Positions 52,171-61,095 are shown, counted from the first letter of the stretch. The stretch: 64,000 nt of DNA from Tissierellales bacterium (GCA_025210965.1 JAOAQY010000181.1:96698-160697), one strand, 5' to 3'. The notes: generated by a model not told the origin, from the letters alone. Made by a program: numbers and translations.

Positions 52171-52962
52171 CTACCTATTCAATTGACTTATGTCATTAAT
52201 CATGTGTGCTAACCATGGTAGTAAAAATATCATACACATCCCCAATAAAGGAAATGCTAAACTTAAAACTGAAAATAACTTTCTCTTTGCAGTTTTATTT
52301 TTCTCATCTGTTCTCATCATTCCAAGAATCGATTTTTTTCTAGCTTCTAGATATGATATAGCAGAAGTAGAATCATTATGATAGGCATTAGATAGTGCTA
52401 TACCAACTTTTTTTAAATTCCCATATCTCACACTTTTAATTATTTCAATTGATTCTGTGACACTATTAGATACAGATGCTCTTCTAAATACTTCCTTATG
52501 AACTTTGGCACTCTTATGCAAAGATTTTATTATATCTCTTGTTGAAGAGCCTGTTGACATCAATATACATGCATAATCCATAGTCTTTAGATCTTCCTTA
52601 TCAACTTCAGTAATCTTTTTCAAATATCTTAAATTTAAATATCCCTTTGGAAAATAAACCAATACAATAAAAATAATAACTGCTGTTAAATCAGAAATAT
52701 TTATAATTGAGATTACATATGCTAGAGCAACACTAAGGCCCCCTAAAAAAGCTAGAATTTTCATTCTAACATAAGACCCTTTTTGTATATTACATATTTC
52801 AAGCGTTAGTTCTTCTTCTTTACTTATTAACTTATCTTGCTGTTTTATTTTTCTATTACTTACTTTAATTCTACGTTTTTTGAAAAGAGTTTTATTTATA
52901 GAGTCAAAGTATATAATAATTAACGAACCTATTAAGGTTAAAATATATATATTAAATTCTAT
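52171..52962 (-). CDS. tadC: TadC-like inner-membrane platform protein, non-ATG start
   Basis: 263 aa if initiated at ATA 52962. The frame runs 66 codons upstream of the first ATG (52764) and includes a transmembrane helix (FNIYILTLIGSLIIIYF) directly after an AAAGGGGG ribosome site, so the ATG is too late. No ATG, GTG or TTG exists in that stretch. Further helices near the C-terminus complete the TadC (T2SF) layout. An AUA start or a sequence error must explain this. Confidence 0.75.
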   Translation of the reverse strand: MEFNIYILTLIGSLIIIYFDSINKTLFKKRRIKVSNRKIKQQDKLISKEEELTLEICNIQKGSYVRMKILAFLGGLSVALAYVISIINISDLTAVIIFIVLVYFPKGYLNLRYLKKITEVDKEDLKTMDYACILMSTGSSTRDIIKSLHKSAKVHKEVFRRASVSNSVTESIEIIKSVRYGNLKKVGIALSNAYHNDSTSAISYLEARKKSILGMMRTDEKNKTAKRKLFSVLSLAFPLLGMCMIFLLPWLAHMINDISQLNR

Positions 52963-52980
52963 TTTCGTATCCCCCTTTTC

Positions 52981-53823
52981 CTAATAATACGGTAACAGTG
53001 TCATTGAAACGAAACCAAGTAGTGTACATACTCCAAAACCTAAAACTGATTTTAAACCTGCCGGAGATAAATAATAGAGTTGCATCTCCGGAAAATAGGC
53101 ATAGGTAAATCCAAGTCCTGCTAAAGAAAAAGCTGTTATAACATAAAAAGATATCCTTGCAAAAGCAACATCTGATTTCCTATCATTAGTCCTTTCAATT
53201 TCTTCTTGGATACTGTTACTAAGCTTAGTTATTTCTTCATGTACATTTTTTGTATCAACTGAAATAATTAGAAGCTCAATAAATTGATTTATATTCTCAT
53301 CATCAAACTTTTTTTGAAACTCTATTAAAGATTCTTTAGTATTTGTAGTAGTAGCTAATGACTTACTAATCCAATCGAATAAGGGTTTTAATTCTCTAGG
53401 TATTTCTGGCAAACTTTTATAAAAACTTTGTCTTATACTTGTAGCTTCCATATACTGATCTAAAAAAACTCCTATTGCTACTGGAAAATATTCTATCACC
53501 TTATTATATTTACGAATAACTATCATATTTACTATCAAAATCATTGAAACTAGTCCTAGTCCAGTTACTGCTAAAAAGAACCATATACTCTTTGTTAGTA
53601 GTAACACTACTACGGAAAATGTTATGACTACTCTTAGTATTTTTTCATATAATGAGTCCAAATTTAATTGAACAAATATTACCTTTTCTGATGTAAACTT
53701 CTTAAAATACTTACTTAAAGATGTTCTAGCCACAATTCTTCTTCTCTTAAACAAATATCCTATTAGTACATCATAATAAATTACTAGTAATAATATTACT
53801 ATTGCTATAATATACTTAATTAT
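52981..53823 (-). CDS. tadB: TadB-like inner-membrane platform protein, non-ATG start
   Basis: 280 aa if initiated at ATA 53823 (or ATT 53820), which follows AGGAGGGGG and begins nine nt after the ATPase stop. The hydrophobic segment IIKYIIAIVILLLVIYYD would otherwise be lost, since the first usual start is TTG 53754. The rest has three more membrane helices and a T2SF cytoplasmic domain (FLDQYMEATSIRQSFYKSL). Works with the ATPase in pilus assembly. Confidence 0.78.
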   Translation of the reverse strand: MIKYIIAIVILLLVIYYDVLIGYLFKRRRIVARTSLSKYFKKFTSEKVIFVQLNLDSLYEKILRVVITFSVVVLLLTKSIWFFLAVTGLGLVSMILIVNMIVIRKYNKVIEYFPVAIGVFLDQYMEATSIRQSFYKSLPEIPRELKPLFDWISKSLATTTNTKESLIEFQKKFDDENINQFIELLIISVDTKNVHEEITKLSNSIQEEIERTNDRKSDVAFARISFYVITAFSLAGLGFTYAYFPEMQLYYLSPAGLKSVLGFGVCTLLGFVSMTLLPYY

Positions 53824-53832
53824 TTCCCCCTC

Positions 53833-55122
53833 CTAACTTACTGTCTGCCATTCAGCTATTTCTTCTAGAGGTGCTCCATTTTTCTCTAATTCTTTTGCCA
53901 AAGTATCTGATATAGGATTAACCCAAATGAATTCATCAAGTTCTCTATTATACTCAAAAATTACATTAGTCGTAATTTTGAAGTTATCATCAATTAGAAT
54001 TTCTGAAATACTTGATAAGACTCTTCTTCTGAATCGTCTTCCATTTTCGTCTACTTCCTCGCCTAATTTTTCCATTTTATAAACAAGATCATCAGCTCTA
54101 CACACTCTTCTTTTTATAGGATTAATATCCGCAACGGTTTTCCCGGATTCCAATATCATATCAACATTATCATCAATCATATCCTCAGCACTTAATGAAT
54201 GGGATGACGACATAGAGCCTTTATGCCCCCTCATTTTAGCTTTAATTACTTCATTCATCTCGTCTCCTCTAGCCTCGGTAAGAATTATACGAGTAGCATT
54301 AAGTCTTAAAGCAGAAATAATTAAATCTTTTGCTGTATATCTTTTAGTAACTTGTAGATTACTTACTACTAAATGTGGGAATTTTTTAGATAGCTTAGTA
54401 ATTTCAAAAGGATTTTGAATTACAACTATTGATTCTCCTGCATTTATCAGGCTAATCATAAACTCCAGTAAAGCAGTTTTACCGGATCCCATACCACCTA
54501 TAACTGAATTATTAGTTTTATTTTTAACCGTAAAGGTTATGAAATTCGCCATTTTGGAGCTCATAGTCTTATTTTTAAGCATATTGTCCAATGTTGGATC
54601 AAATGCATTAAACATCCTTACACTAAGTATAGGTTCCTCAGCCACGGGTGGTAACATGGCCTTAACTCTATCTCCATTTTCATTCCGAGTTTCAACTTCA
54701 GCATTGATCTTATTAATCTCGCCTTGGAAATTCTCAGAAACAATTTTCTTGATTATTTCTTCTGCCTCATCTACTGAGTCTAGTTCATCCATCGGGTGAA
54801 TTACACCCTCTATTTCAATAAAAACTTTTTTGCCTCTAATCATTAACTCGTTAATATCTTTTCTATCTAAATATTGTTGAATCCCTTTTGAACCAAAACT
54901 TATATTGAAAATTTCTCTAACATCAGCTTCAATTTCCTCGGTCATATTATTCTTACTATATTCATTTTTGTAATCAATTTTTAGTTTATTTCTAATTTTA
55001 TCTTCTATATACTTTCTTGCTTTAGAATCACCTGCAGATGCTTTAATCAAACGTTCTGTATATGTCTCACTTTTACTAGCATTTTTGATATACTCTATTA
55101 CAGTTTTATAATAGTGTTTCAA
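53833..55122 (-). CDS. tadA: TadA/CpaF-type pilus assembly ATPase
   Basis: 429 aa from TTG 55122 (AGGAGG, 8-nt spacing). Secretion ATPase with Walker A GGMGSGKTALL (about 213-223), the LTEARGDE segment (about 281-288), and the HKGSMSSSHS box (about 297-306). It hydrolyses ATP to drive pilus extension from the TadB/TadC platform. Confidence 0.92.
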   Translation of the reverse strand: MKHYYKTVIEYIKNASKSETYTERLIKASAGDSKARKYIEDKIRNKLKIDYKNEYSKNNMTEEIEADVREIFNISFGSKGIQQYLDRKDINELMIRGKKVFIEIEGVIHPMDELDSVDEAEEIIKKIVSENFQGEINKINAEVETRNENGDRVKAMLPPVAEEPILSVRMFNAFDPTLDNMLKNKTMSSKMANFITFTVKNKTNNSVIGGMGSGKTALLEFMISLINAGESIVVIQNPFEITKLSKKFPHLVVSNLQVTKRYTAKDLIISALRLNATRIILTEARGDEMNEVIKAKMRGHKGSMSSSHSLSAEDMIDDNVDMILESGKTVADINPIKRRVCRADDLVYKMEKLGEEVDENGRRFRRRVLSSISEILIDDNFKITTNVIFEYNRELDEFIWVNPISDTLAKELEKNGAPLEEIAEWQTVS

Positions 55123-55124
55123 AA

Positions 55125-55850
55125 TTAATTCCTCCTTTTAAGAAAGCCAAACATACTTTTCTTTTGAGGCTGTTCACCTTCTAAAAAAGAAACTATTCTC
55201 GAAACATCAACTTTACCAGATGATACTTTAGTATGTGGAACTTCAAATACATTGGAAAATTCATTTTGCACTCTCTTCTTACCATAAAGTTTTATATCCT
55301 CTTCATCGAAAACCTTATTAATTACCAAAGAAGTTCTATTAACAAATCTTAATTGGTCCTCTTCACTAAAATTTTCATCCTCAAACTTTTCTTTAAAATA
55401 GCTTTTATTATGAGGATTGATTTCACCAACAATGAAATTATGGTCAAATAAGAAAAAGTCCTTAAGTATCAATTTTTGATTATCGAAAATTATATAATCA
55501 TAACCCTCGACTTTATTTCTAAGTTCATTTACAGAATTACCAACTAATCTATTATCCTTATTTCTAGTACCGACAACAATATCAATATGCTTATTATAAG
55601 AATGAATATTTTCCTTAATTTCTTCTGGTTCAAATAGCCCTGTTTTTATCAAACTACTTATTTCATCTATAGATTTATTTAAATCGACTTCGCTTTCCAT
55701 ATCTAAGTATTTCATTAAATCTAAGAAGAAATACGTATTCTCAACAATTAATGTTTTCTTTTTCAACTTAGCTAATTCTTCTGCAATTTTAATTACTAGC
55801 GTTGTTCCACCAACCCCACCTTTAGCTTTTGTAACATTAATAACCTTCAT
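55125..55850 (-). CDS. tadZ: TadZ/CpaE-like MinD-family protein
   Basis: 241 aa MinD/ParA fold with a deviant Walker A: residues 10-17 read KGGVGGTT where active members have KGGVGKTT, so the catalytic Lys is lost and ATP hydrolysis is doubtful. TadZ proteins place the pilus machine at the cell pole, and non-canonical versions are known. It sits two nt upstream of the ATPase gene. Confidence 0.85.
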   Translation of the reverse strand: MKVINVTKAKGGVGGTTLVIKIAEELAKLKKKTLIVENTYFFLDLMKYLDMESEVDLNKSIDEISSLIKTGLFEPEEIKENIHSYNKHIDIVVGTRNKDNRLVGNSVNELRNKVEGYDYIIFDNQKLILKDFFLFDHNFIVGEINPHNKSYFKEKFEDENFSEEDQLRFVNRTSLVINKVFDEEDIKLYGKKRVQNEFSNVFEVPHTKVSSGKVDVSRIVSFLEGEQPQKKSMFGFLKRRN

Positions 55851-55854
55851 ATCT

Positions 55855-56496
55855 CTACTTACTCCTTTCCTTCATGTCAGAATAATCAATATCGTTCACA
55901 ACAACTTTCGTTTTATAGAAAGATGCATCTGAAATATTTAAAAACTTCTGTACCTCATCATCACTGTCCATTTCTACAGTAATATACTGAGGCATACTCT
56001 CATCTTCTTCATATCTTTCGTTTTTTATAGAAATAATTCTTTTACCTTCAAATAGTTTTAATGATGTTTTCTCTAAAGATTCACCTAATTCATTTGGTTC
56101 AATCCAAAGATCAACAAATTGATTCTTCTTTAGATTAAGTGCCTTATCTTCTTTTCTTAACTCTAAAGAAATGCTTCTATTGTCATTTTTTAAGTTCTTT
56201 ACAATACGACTCGTATTAATCATTTCCCCCTTGTAAATTGGAGCATTTGCTATCTTCCCTTCGCTATACTCCGTATCAAGAACTAGATTATCTCTATCTA
56301 AATCACCTAGTACAACATTCAAAGCTTTAGTATTATTACTAGTTAGTTTTTCTTTAAATGCAATATCTTTTGTTGCTACAACTACCCTAGTCTCCTGAAG
56401 AGGTATTTCTTTAATTTCTTCTTCGTAATACCATAAACCTATAATCACTAACACTAAAAATGTTATGATTTTCTTATTCTTAATATCAATCTTCAA
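55855..56496 (-). CDS. cpaB: CpaB/RcpC-like SAF-domain protein
   Basis: 213 aa from TTG 56496 (AAGGAG site). N-terminal transmembrane helix (about 10-24) and a SAF domain (VVVATKDIAF..., GKIANAPIYKGEMINTSRI, about 36-100). In Tad loci it links the assembly machine to the cell envelope. First gene of the leftward pilus operon. Confidence 0.85.
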   Translation of the reverse strand: MKIDIKNKKIITFLVLVIIGLWYYEEEIKEIPLQETRVVVATKDIAFKEKLTSNNTKALNVVLGDLDRDNLVLDTEYSEGKIANAPIYKGEMINTSRIVKNLKNDNRSISLELRKEDKALNLKKNQFVDLWIEPNELGESLEKTSLKLFEGKRIISIKNERYEEDESMPQYITVEMDSDDEVQKFLNISDASFYKTKVVVNDIDYSDMKERSK

Positions 56497-56595
56497 TTGC
56501 CCTTCTCCTTTAATTTTTTATTGTAAATGACACCTTATAAATGTAAATTTTTATCCTATAAAGTATATATTAGAAAAGAATAAAAACTATAATAT

Positions 56596-56620
56596 ATTAT
56601 AACACAATATATATAATTCT
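56596..56620 (-). promoter_or_regulatory. AT-rich extended -10 promoter of the Tad operon
   Basis: TATAAT (56596-56601) preceded by TTGTGT and ATATATA; the remainder of 56497-56690 shows nothing recognisable. Confidence 0.7.
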
Positions 56621-56690
56621 AAAACATCATTTAAATAATATACAAAGAAAATGTCAATGATTAAAAAGTCTCAAAAAACATAATTTCTGA

Positions 56691-56726
56691 AAAAATATTT
56701 CATAATGGAGTATTTTTTGTTATAAT
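56691..56726 (+). promoter_or_regulatory. Promoter with 27-bp palindromic operator (56.7 kb)
   Basis: Arms AAAAATATTTC/GGAGTATTTTT (56691-56717, 5-nt centre), 3 bp, then -10 TATAAT (56721-56726). Drives the 50-aa membrane protein and the RHH-like gene. Confidence 0.8.
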
Positions 56727-56745
56727 TTAAATAGAGGTGATAATT

Positions 56746-56898
56746 ATGGTATTCCTAATACCAAGCGTAATATCTATTATGATAGTAATGACACTAAAAT
56801 TTATATATGGACTATTTAACTTCACAGGTCAATTCATACTAACTAGTATATTAATGGGCTTATCTGCCTATGTAATAAATACTGGCCTGTTATTCTAG
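56746..56898 (+). CDS. 50-aa membrane protein
   Basis: ATG 56746 after AGAGGTGATA. Two hydrophobic helices (about 3-20, 27-48). It overlaps no other gene and ends 8 bp before the RHH-like gene, whose AGGAGG covers its stop. Unknown function; compare the other 50-aa membrane protein at 13394-13546. Confidence 0.65.
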   Translation: MVFLIPSVISIMIVMTLKFIYGLFNFTGQFILTSILMGLSAYVINTGLLF

Positions 56899-56906
56899 GA
56901 GGAAAT

Positions 56907-57275
56907 ATGGGAGAAAGGAAATATTATCTTCAAACTAAATTAACAGAAGAAGAAGAGAAAATACTAAAAGAAAAGTGTAAACTTATGTCCAGGAACACAT
57001 ATATTAAACTAGTATGTCTTCATGAACCTAAAACAATAAAAAATATATACGTACAGAGTAAAAAAGAAAAAAAAGAAAAAGTAGGAAAGAAAAGACTAAT
57101 TATATGCAAAGTTAGTGAAGAAGAGTATAATCAAGTTCTTGCATCAGCTGAAAAACTAGGTTTTCAATTCATCGACGACTACGTCTACTTCATGGCATTA
57201 TACTCTGAGCTCAAAATAACAGTTGATGCTAATAATTTAAAAAAGAAGTGTTCAAATAACAAAGAAGAAGATTAA
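56907..57275 (+). CDS. Ribbon-helix-helix/MobC-like DNA-binding protein
   Basis: 122 aa. The N-terminal half resembles a relaxosome-accessory RHH fold (YYLQTKLTEEEEKILKEK, SRNTYIKLVCL), the C-terminal half repeats the theme (RLIICKVSEEEYNQVLASA). Candidate repressor of the palindromic operators, including the one that drives it, or a mobilisation accessory factor. Both are inference. Confidence 0.65.
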   Translation: MGERKYYLQTKLTEEEEKILKEKCKLMSRNTYIKLVCLHEPKTIKNIYVQSKKEKKEKVGKKRLIICKVSEEEYNQVLASAEKLGFQFIDDYVYFMALYSELKITVDANNLKKKCSNNKEED

Positions 57276-57297
57276 TAAAAACAAATATATAAAAATT

Positions 57298-57770
57298 ATG
57301 GATAGTGTTGTATCCTCTCAGAATGATATTCTTAGTAATAACTTTCAAGGAATCTTCACTTCCATATCAAAATTTAGCGAAATTGAGTTTTGGAAGTAAT
57401 CAACTATATCGAGGCTAACAACGAAAGAATTTCAGTTATATCATCTGAAATGAAATCACTTGAAACTGATAAATGTGTATCTCTGGCTCCATCCTTATAT
57501 GCAAATGTACTAGAGAGATATAATTTTGTTGAATAGGGGGAAAATGCAGAAGCTATAAAATCAAAAGGCAACATCCTCATGCTTAATCCTGATTATGTAA
57601 TCTTCCACAATCTTATTACTAAAGAAAACATTGAAGAAATTTCTAAGCTTACCAGGAGGGGCCTAAAAATAATCGGTTTCTCTGAAAAAGATTCATTAGT
57701 ACTGGAGAACTACATAAATAAACATAATCATGAATTTACTTTCTTCTATCCTATCGAAGAAAAGATTTGA
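57298..57770 (+). pseudogene. Broken gene next to the RHH-like gene
   Basis: A first frame (ATG 57298) stops at 57397 after 33 codons. A second frame continues from about 57391 through a helical stretch, has an in-frame TAG at 57534-57536, then runs to a stop at 57768 (the last part starting MLNPDYVIFHN). Together they read as one damaged protein of about 155 aa. One frameshift and one nonsense change suggest decay. Confidence 0.55.
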
Positions 57771-57826
57771 TAAACTATTAAAATAATAATTCTATATCAA
57801 CGAGATGATTATTAATTTTTTTATAC

Positions 57827-57859
57827 AAAAAAATCCCCAATGCTTTCACATTGAGGATT
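57827..57859 (-). terminator. Terminator of the ATPase/TOPRIM-like operon
   Basis: AATCCTCAATG/CATTGGGGATT stem followed by T5 on the - strand. Confidence 0.85.
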
Positions 57860-57872
57860 ACTTTCTTATAAA

Positions 57873-58397
57873 CTATATATTCCTTAAAAGATCTAGTAAT
57901 GTTTTCTCTCCTTTTTTGACCTTCTTTATTTGCTTATACTTCTGGATTGCAAACTTTAGCTTTTCTATATCTTTAAAATAATCTCTTACAGTCTTACCAC
58001 TTTTAACATCTTTCATTTTAAGTGTTGCCTTACAATACTCACTAGGTTTTAATCCCGATTTATTAAATTCTTTGTATTTATCTTCACATAGTATAATAAG
58101 AATTTCAATTTCAGGAGCAGTAATGATATTAATAACATCTACTTGATGTTGATATGCTTTGCTCAGTTTAAAGTTCTCTCTTCTTGAGTCCAATATCCTC
58201 AGTACTGTTATCTTCTCTTTAAATCTTTTGTTTAAATACCTACTCTCAAACTTTTTTCCATTCCTACAACGTATTATTTCTCCGTCTAGTAATTGTTCCT
58301 CATTAAAAATTAGTAAGTTATTCTCAAGTAATAAATCCATAATTGCTCTTTCGGCATTGCCTTCACAAATACATGCTACAGTACTATTAAGCTCCAT
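57873..58397 (-). CDS. TOPRIM-like nuclease subunit of a defence-type pair
   Basis: About 174 aa from ATG 58397 (GGTGATAGAT site), overlapping the ATPase stop by 11 nt. It has the CEGNAERAIM segment (TOPRIM-like Glu), an RILDSRREN acidic segment, and PEIEILIILCEDKYKEF resembling RloB or OLD/AbiL-type partners. Probably a metal-dependent nucleic-acid-cutting effector controlled by the adjacent ATPase. Confidence 0.7.
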   Translation of the reverse strand: MELNSTVACICEGNAERAIMDLLLENNLLIFNEEQLLDGEIIRCRNGKKFESRYLNKRFKEKITVLRILDSRRENFKLSKAYQHQVDVINIITAPEIEILIILCEDKYKEFNKSGLKPSEYCKATLKMKDVKSGKTVRDYFKDIEKLKFAIQKYKQIKKVKKGEKTLLDLLRNI

Positions 58398-59571
58398 ATC
58401 TATCACCTAACTTTTTAAATACTTTCTTTAGGCCAATATAAGAGTAATAATCTGGAGCAGTTCCTTTTAATAAGTCACTCTGATAAGCATCACTTTTCTT
58501 AACATCGTTTCTTATTGATTGTTTAGATAAGTTTTCTGCATAAATGCCACCATTATTCCTAATTATATATATATTATCCTTTCTTTCAAACTCATCAAGT
58601 AATTCTGGGTAATGAGTTGAAAATATTATGGAAGCTCCTTTTTTATTCACCTTCTTGTTCATGAAAAACCTTATTAATGTAGCAACAATTTCCTTATTAA
58701 AGTGATTTTCTAGTTCGTCTATAATCAAATATCCTCCGTTAGAAAGTACGATCATTGCATTAATAAATACATTTATACCTTTCACAGTACCAGAAGAAAG
58801 ATAATTATTTAATTTCTCTATAGAATATAGCACTATCTCTTCTCTACCTTTAAATTTAAGCCTCAATTCAACATCTTGCTCAAATTCTTCGTCAACGTTT
58901 AGATTCAGATATTCTATACTTGAATCAAGAAAAGATATCAGCTCCTGGGGAAAATCACCCAATATTCTAATCAAATTGACATTGGTCCAATTAATTAGAT
59001 CCTGGAACATCACCCTGCTATTATTTCTCTTATTCAGGGCAATAATTATACTAATATCTTCAGGTAAAAATTCTTCATCACCTTTCCTTACTTGAATAGG
59101 TTCCATATTAGTAAAATCAAATATACTCTTCTTTGTTTTAATGGATGTTATTTTCTTACTCCATAATCTCTCTTTGGCTATAACATATTTATCAACATCT
59201 GAACTCATTCCCTTTTCAGCTTCAATCTTAGTTTCTAGTCTAAATATATAGTCACTAGAATCCGTAAAAAATACATCAAACTCTACCTCACTACCACTAG
59301 AAATACCTTCCAAGATATCATTTGTTTCTATCTTATTTATAGACTCATTATTTAACATATTTAGTACGAATGAAATAACTTTTAGTGTAGTCGTTTTACC
59401 AGATGCATTTATTCCTATCATAGCAAGTACATTATTCAAATATATTTTTGGTGAAATTTCAAATAACATATCGTTATTATCTCTCATAACACGGTCTAGT
59501 GCTAAGAAATCTATCTCCAATTCTTTCGAAAACAAATTAAGGCCTTTAGCTTTGACTTTCAATAATTTCAT
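58387..59571 (-). CDS. AAA (ABC-type) ATPase of a defence-type pair
   Basis: 394 aa of the AAA_15/21 type: Walker A IGINASGKTTTLK (about 52-64), the LSSGTVKG signature-like segment (about 260-267), Walker B YLIIDELENHF (about 281-291) and STHYPELL (about 318-325). Such SMC-like ATPases pair with TOPRIM or RloB-type nucleases in phage-defence loci (AbiL, PARIS, Gabija-like arrangements). The two genes overlap, so they form one unit. Confidence 0.85.
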   Translation of the reverse strand: MKLLKVKAKGLNLFSKELEIDFLALDRVMRDNNDMLFEISPKIYLNNVLAMIGINASGKTTTLKVISFVLNMLNNESINKIETNDILEGISSGSEVEFDVFFTDSSDYIFRLETKIEAEKGMSSDVDKYVIAKERLWSKKITSIKTKKSIFDFTNMEPIQVRKGDEEFLPEDISIIIALNKRNNSRVMFQDLINWTNVNLIRILGDFPQELISFLDSSIEYLNLNVDEEFEQDVELRLKFKGREEIVLYSIEKLNNYLSSGTVKGINVFINAMIVLSNGGYLIIDELENHFNKEIVATLIRFFMNKKVNKKGASIIFSTHYPELLDEFERKDNIYIIRNNGGIYAENLSKQSIRNDVKKSDAYQSDLLKGTAPDYYSYIGLKKVFKKLGDRYGA

Positions 59572-59698
59572 TTTTCACAACTCCTTTTAAACATTTAAAC
59601 AGATTATGTGTTTTATTATGTTAATTGTATAATTAAATATCGTGATTAGCAAGACTTTTGTTGTGTTTAAACGAAAAAAGCGTTTAAATGCAATTTGA

Positions 59699-60274
59699 TT
59701 ATCGATTATACTTTTTTATACTTGTCTTTTGAAAATTATAACCATACACATTTAGAAATGATACTAGCAGAATATGAAAACAAATGATCACATTATAATT
59801 ATTATCAATTATTCCTTTTAACCCAATATCAGATATATAATCGAACCAAGGTAAAAGTGTATCCGTATCCTCTTCTACTTTTTTAAGGTATTCATCATAT
59901 TTTAGTACATCATCACCGGATTCTACAAAATTTATATATGTCTCGAACTTATTTTTGAAAAAATGGTCCTTTTCACATCTTCTATCATAATCATCGTCAT
60001 TAAAGAGCTCTGCATCACAAAATACTAACTTCATTGATTTCAGTAACATTAGAAATCTTGTCTCTTTATTAGTGGCCATTGTTGTATCTATACACTCTAA
60101 TTGTTTCTCTATTTTATTACACCAATAAAAAAATACTAAAAATCTATAGATAAAACTATGGAAATAGTACTTCTCATTTTCAGTATCTTGGTTCTTTCCA
60201 ACTACATGCCACCCTTTGCACCTCATATCAGTAAAGTTCCATAGTCTATGATTTAACTCCTCTGCTGAGTTCAA
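59699..60274 (-). CDS. Unknown protein, possibly 5'-truncated
   Basis: 191 aa from a TTG at 60274 without a ribosome site. The frame stays open about 27 codons further upstream to a TAG inside the terminator at 60345-60378, so the gene may have lost its true start. The C-terminal region contains a hydrophobic stretch. Not recognised. Confidence 0.5.
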   Translation of the reverse strand: MNSAEELNHRLWNFTDMRCKGWHVVGKNQDTENEKYYFHSFIYRFLVFFYWCNKIEKQLECIDTTMATNKETRFLMLLKSMKLVFCDAELFNDDDYDRRCEKDHFFKNKFETYINFVESGDDVLKYDEYLKKVEEDTDTLLPWFDYISDIGLKGIIDNNYNVIICFHILLVSFLNVYGYNFQKTSIKKYNR

Positions 60275-60344
60275 TAATTTAGTTTTATAAATACCTATAT
60301 TATTGTAAAACTTCCTGCTCTGCGAGTACTCATACTCACATAAA

Positions 60345-60378
60345 AAATAATCTTCCTAATTAATAGGAAGATTATTTT
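60345..60378 (-). terminator. Bidirectional terminator after the secreted protein gene
   Basis: AATAATCTTCCTA/TAGGAAGATTATT stem with A- and T-rich flanks. Confidence 0.85.
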
Positions 60379-60381
60379 TTG

Positions 60382-61095
60382 TTATTTATATTGTAGGTCG
60401 AATATTGATAAATTTTTCAATTTATCATATTTTACGTCATACTGACTTATAAACATTACTATGATTTCAGCACCTCTTGTATCTATTTCGAAAGGTGTAA
60501 TTTCTCCAGATTTAACTGTAACATATTCTAGTACTTCAGAATATTCACTTTTAGATTTTCTGAATAATACTTTAACTTCACTAATTTTTCCGGATTTTTC
60601 AAAGTAGAGATTTCCTTTAATAGTGTTAATTTTACCTTGTAGTTTTTCGGTATCAAAATATATATTATCATAACCGCTAAAATATGGATCAACTTTCCAA
60701 ACAGATTTAAAGGTTTGCTTCTTAATAGAAAGCTCTTTAGGATTTTCTGTATAATATAAATTTTTAGCATTAAGATCTTTAGCAGTTACATATTGGGGAT
60801 TTTTTGCATTTCCAATACTAACTTCCTTGTTATCGTAGTCATAATTAATGTTTAATTTAGAAATTAATTCTACTAAATTTTCATGGAAATATAGGTTCCC
60901 GTTATACATAATTGGAGCATATAATGTATTGCTCGAATCTTCAGGTATGTACTCTTCTCCGTTGATTAATATCTTTATGTCATTTCCTAGTTGAGCATTT
61001 TCTAAGATTACTTCGTCAGCAAAAGAAAAGCCTATCATACCAACTAGAAGTATAGATGTGACACATAATATTGAGATTAAATGTAGTTTCTTCAT
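60382..61095 (-). CDS. Secreted protein with copper-amine-oxidase-type N-domain
   Basis: 237 aa with a signal peptide (about 1-26), then an IKILINGEEY...APIMYNGNLYF pattern like the stalk domain often called copper amine oxidase N-like, followed by a beta-rich C-terminal domain (KSVWKVDPYFSGY) of carbohydrate-binding style. Surface role likely; function unknown. Own promoter (-10 at 61131-61136) and AGGAGG site. Confidence 0.75.
   Translation of the reverse strand: MKKLHLISILCVTSILLVGMIGFSFADEVILENAQLGNDIKILINGEEYIPEDSSNTLYAPIMYNGNLYFHENLVELISKLNINYDYDNKEVSIGNAKNPQYVTAKDLNAKNLYYTENPKELSIKKQTFKSVWKVDPYFSGYDNIYFDTEKLQGKINTIKGNLYFEKSGKISEVKVLFRKSKSEYSEVLEYVTVKSGEITPFEIDTRGAEIIVMFISQYDVKYDKLKNLSIFDLQYK

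Noticed and set aside
60528..60770. Leftward frame inside the secreted-protein gene
   Set aside because: It overlaps the longer frame with signal peptide and promoter; lysine-rich low complexity only.
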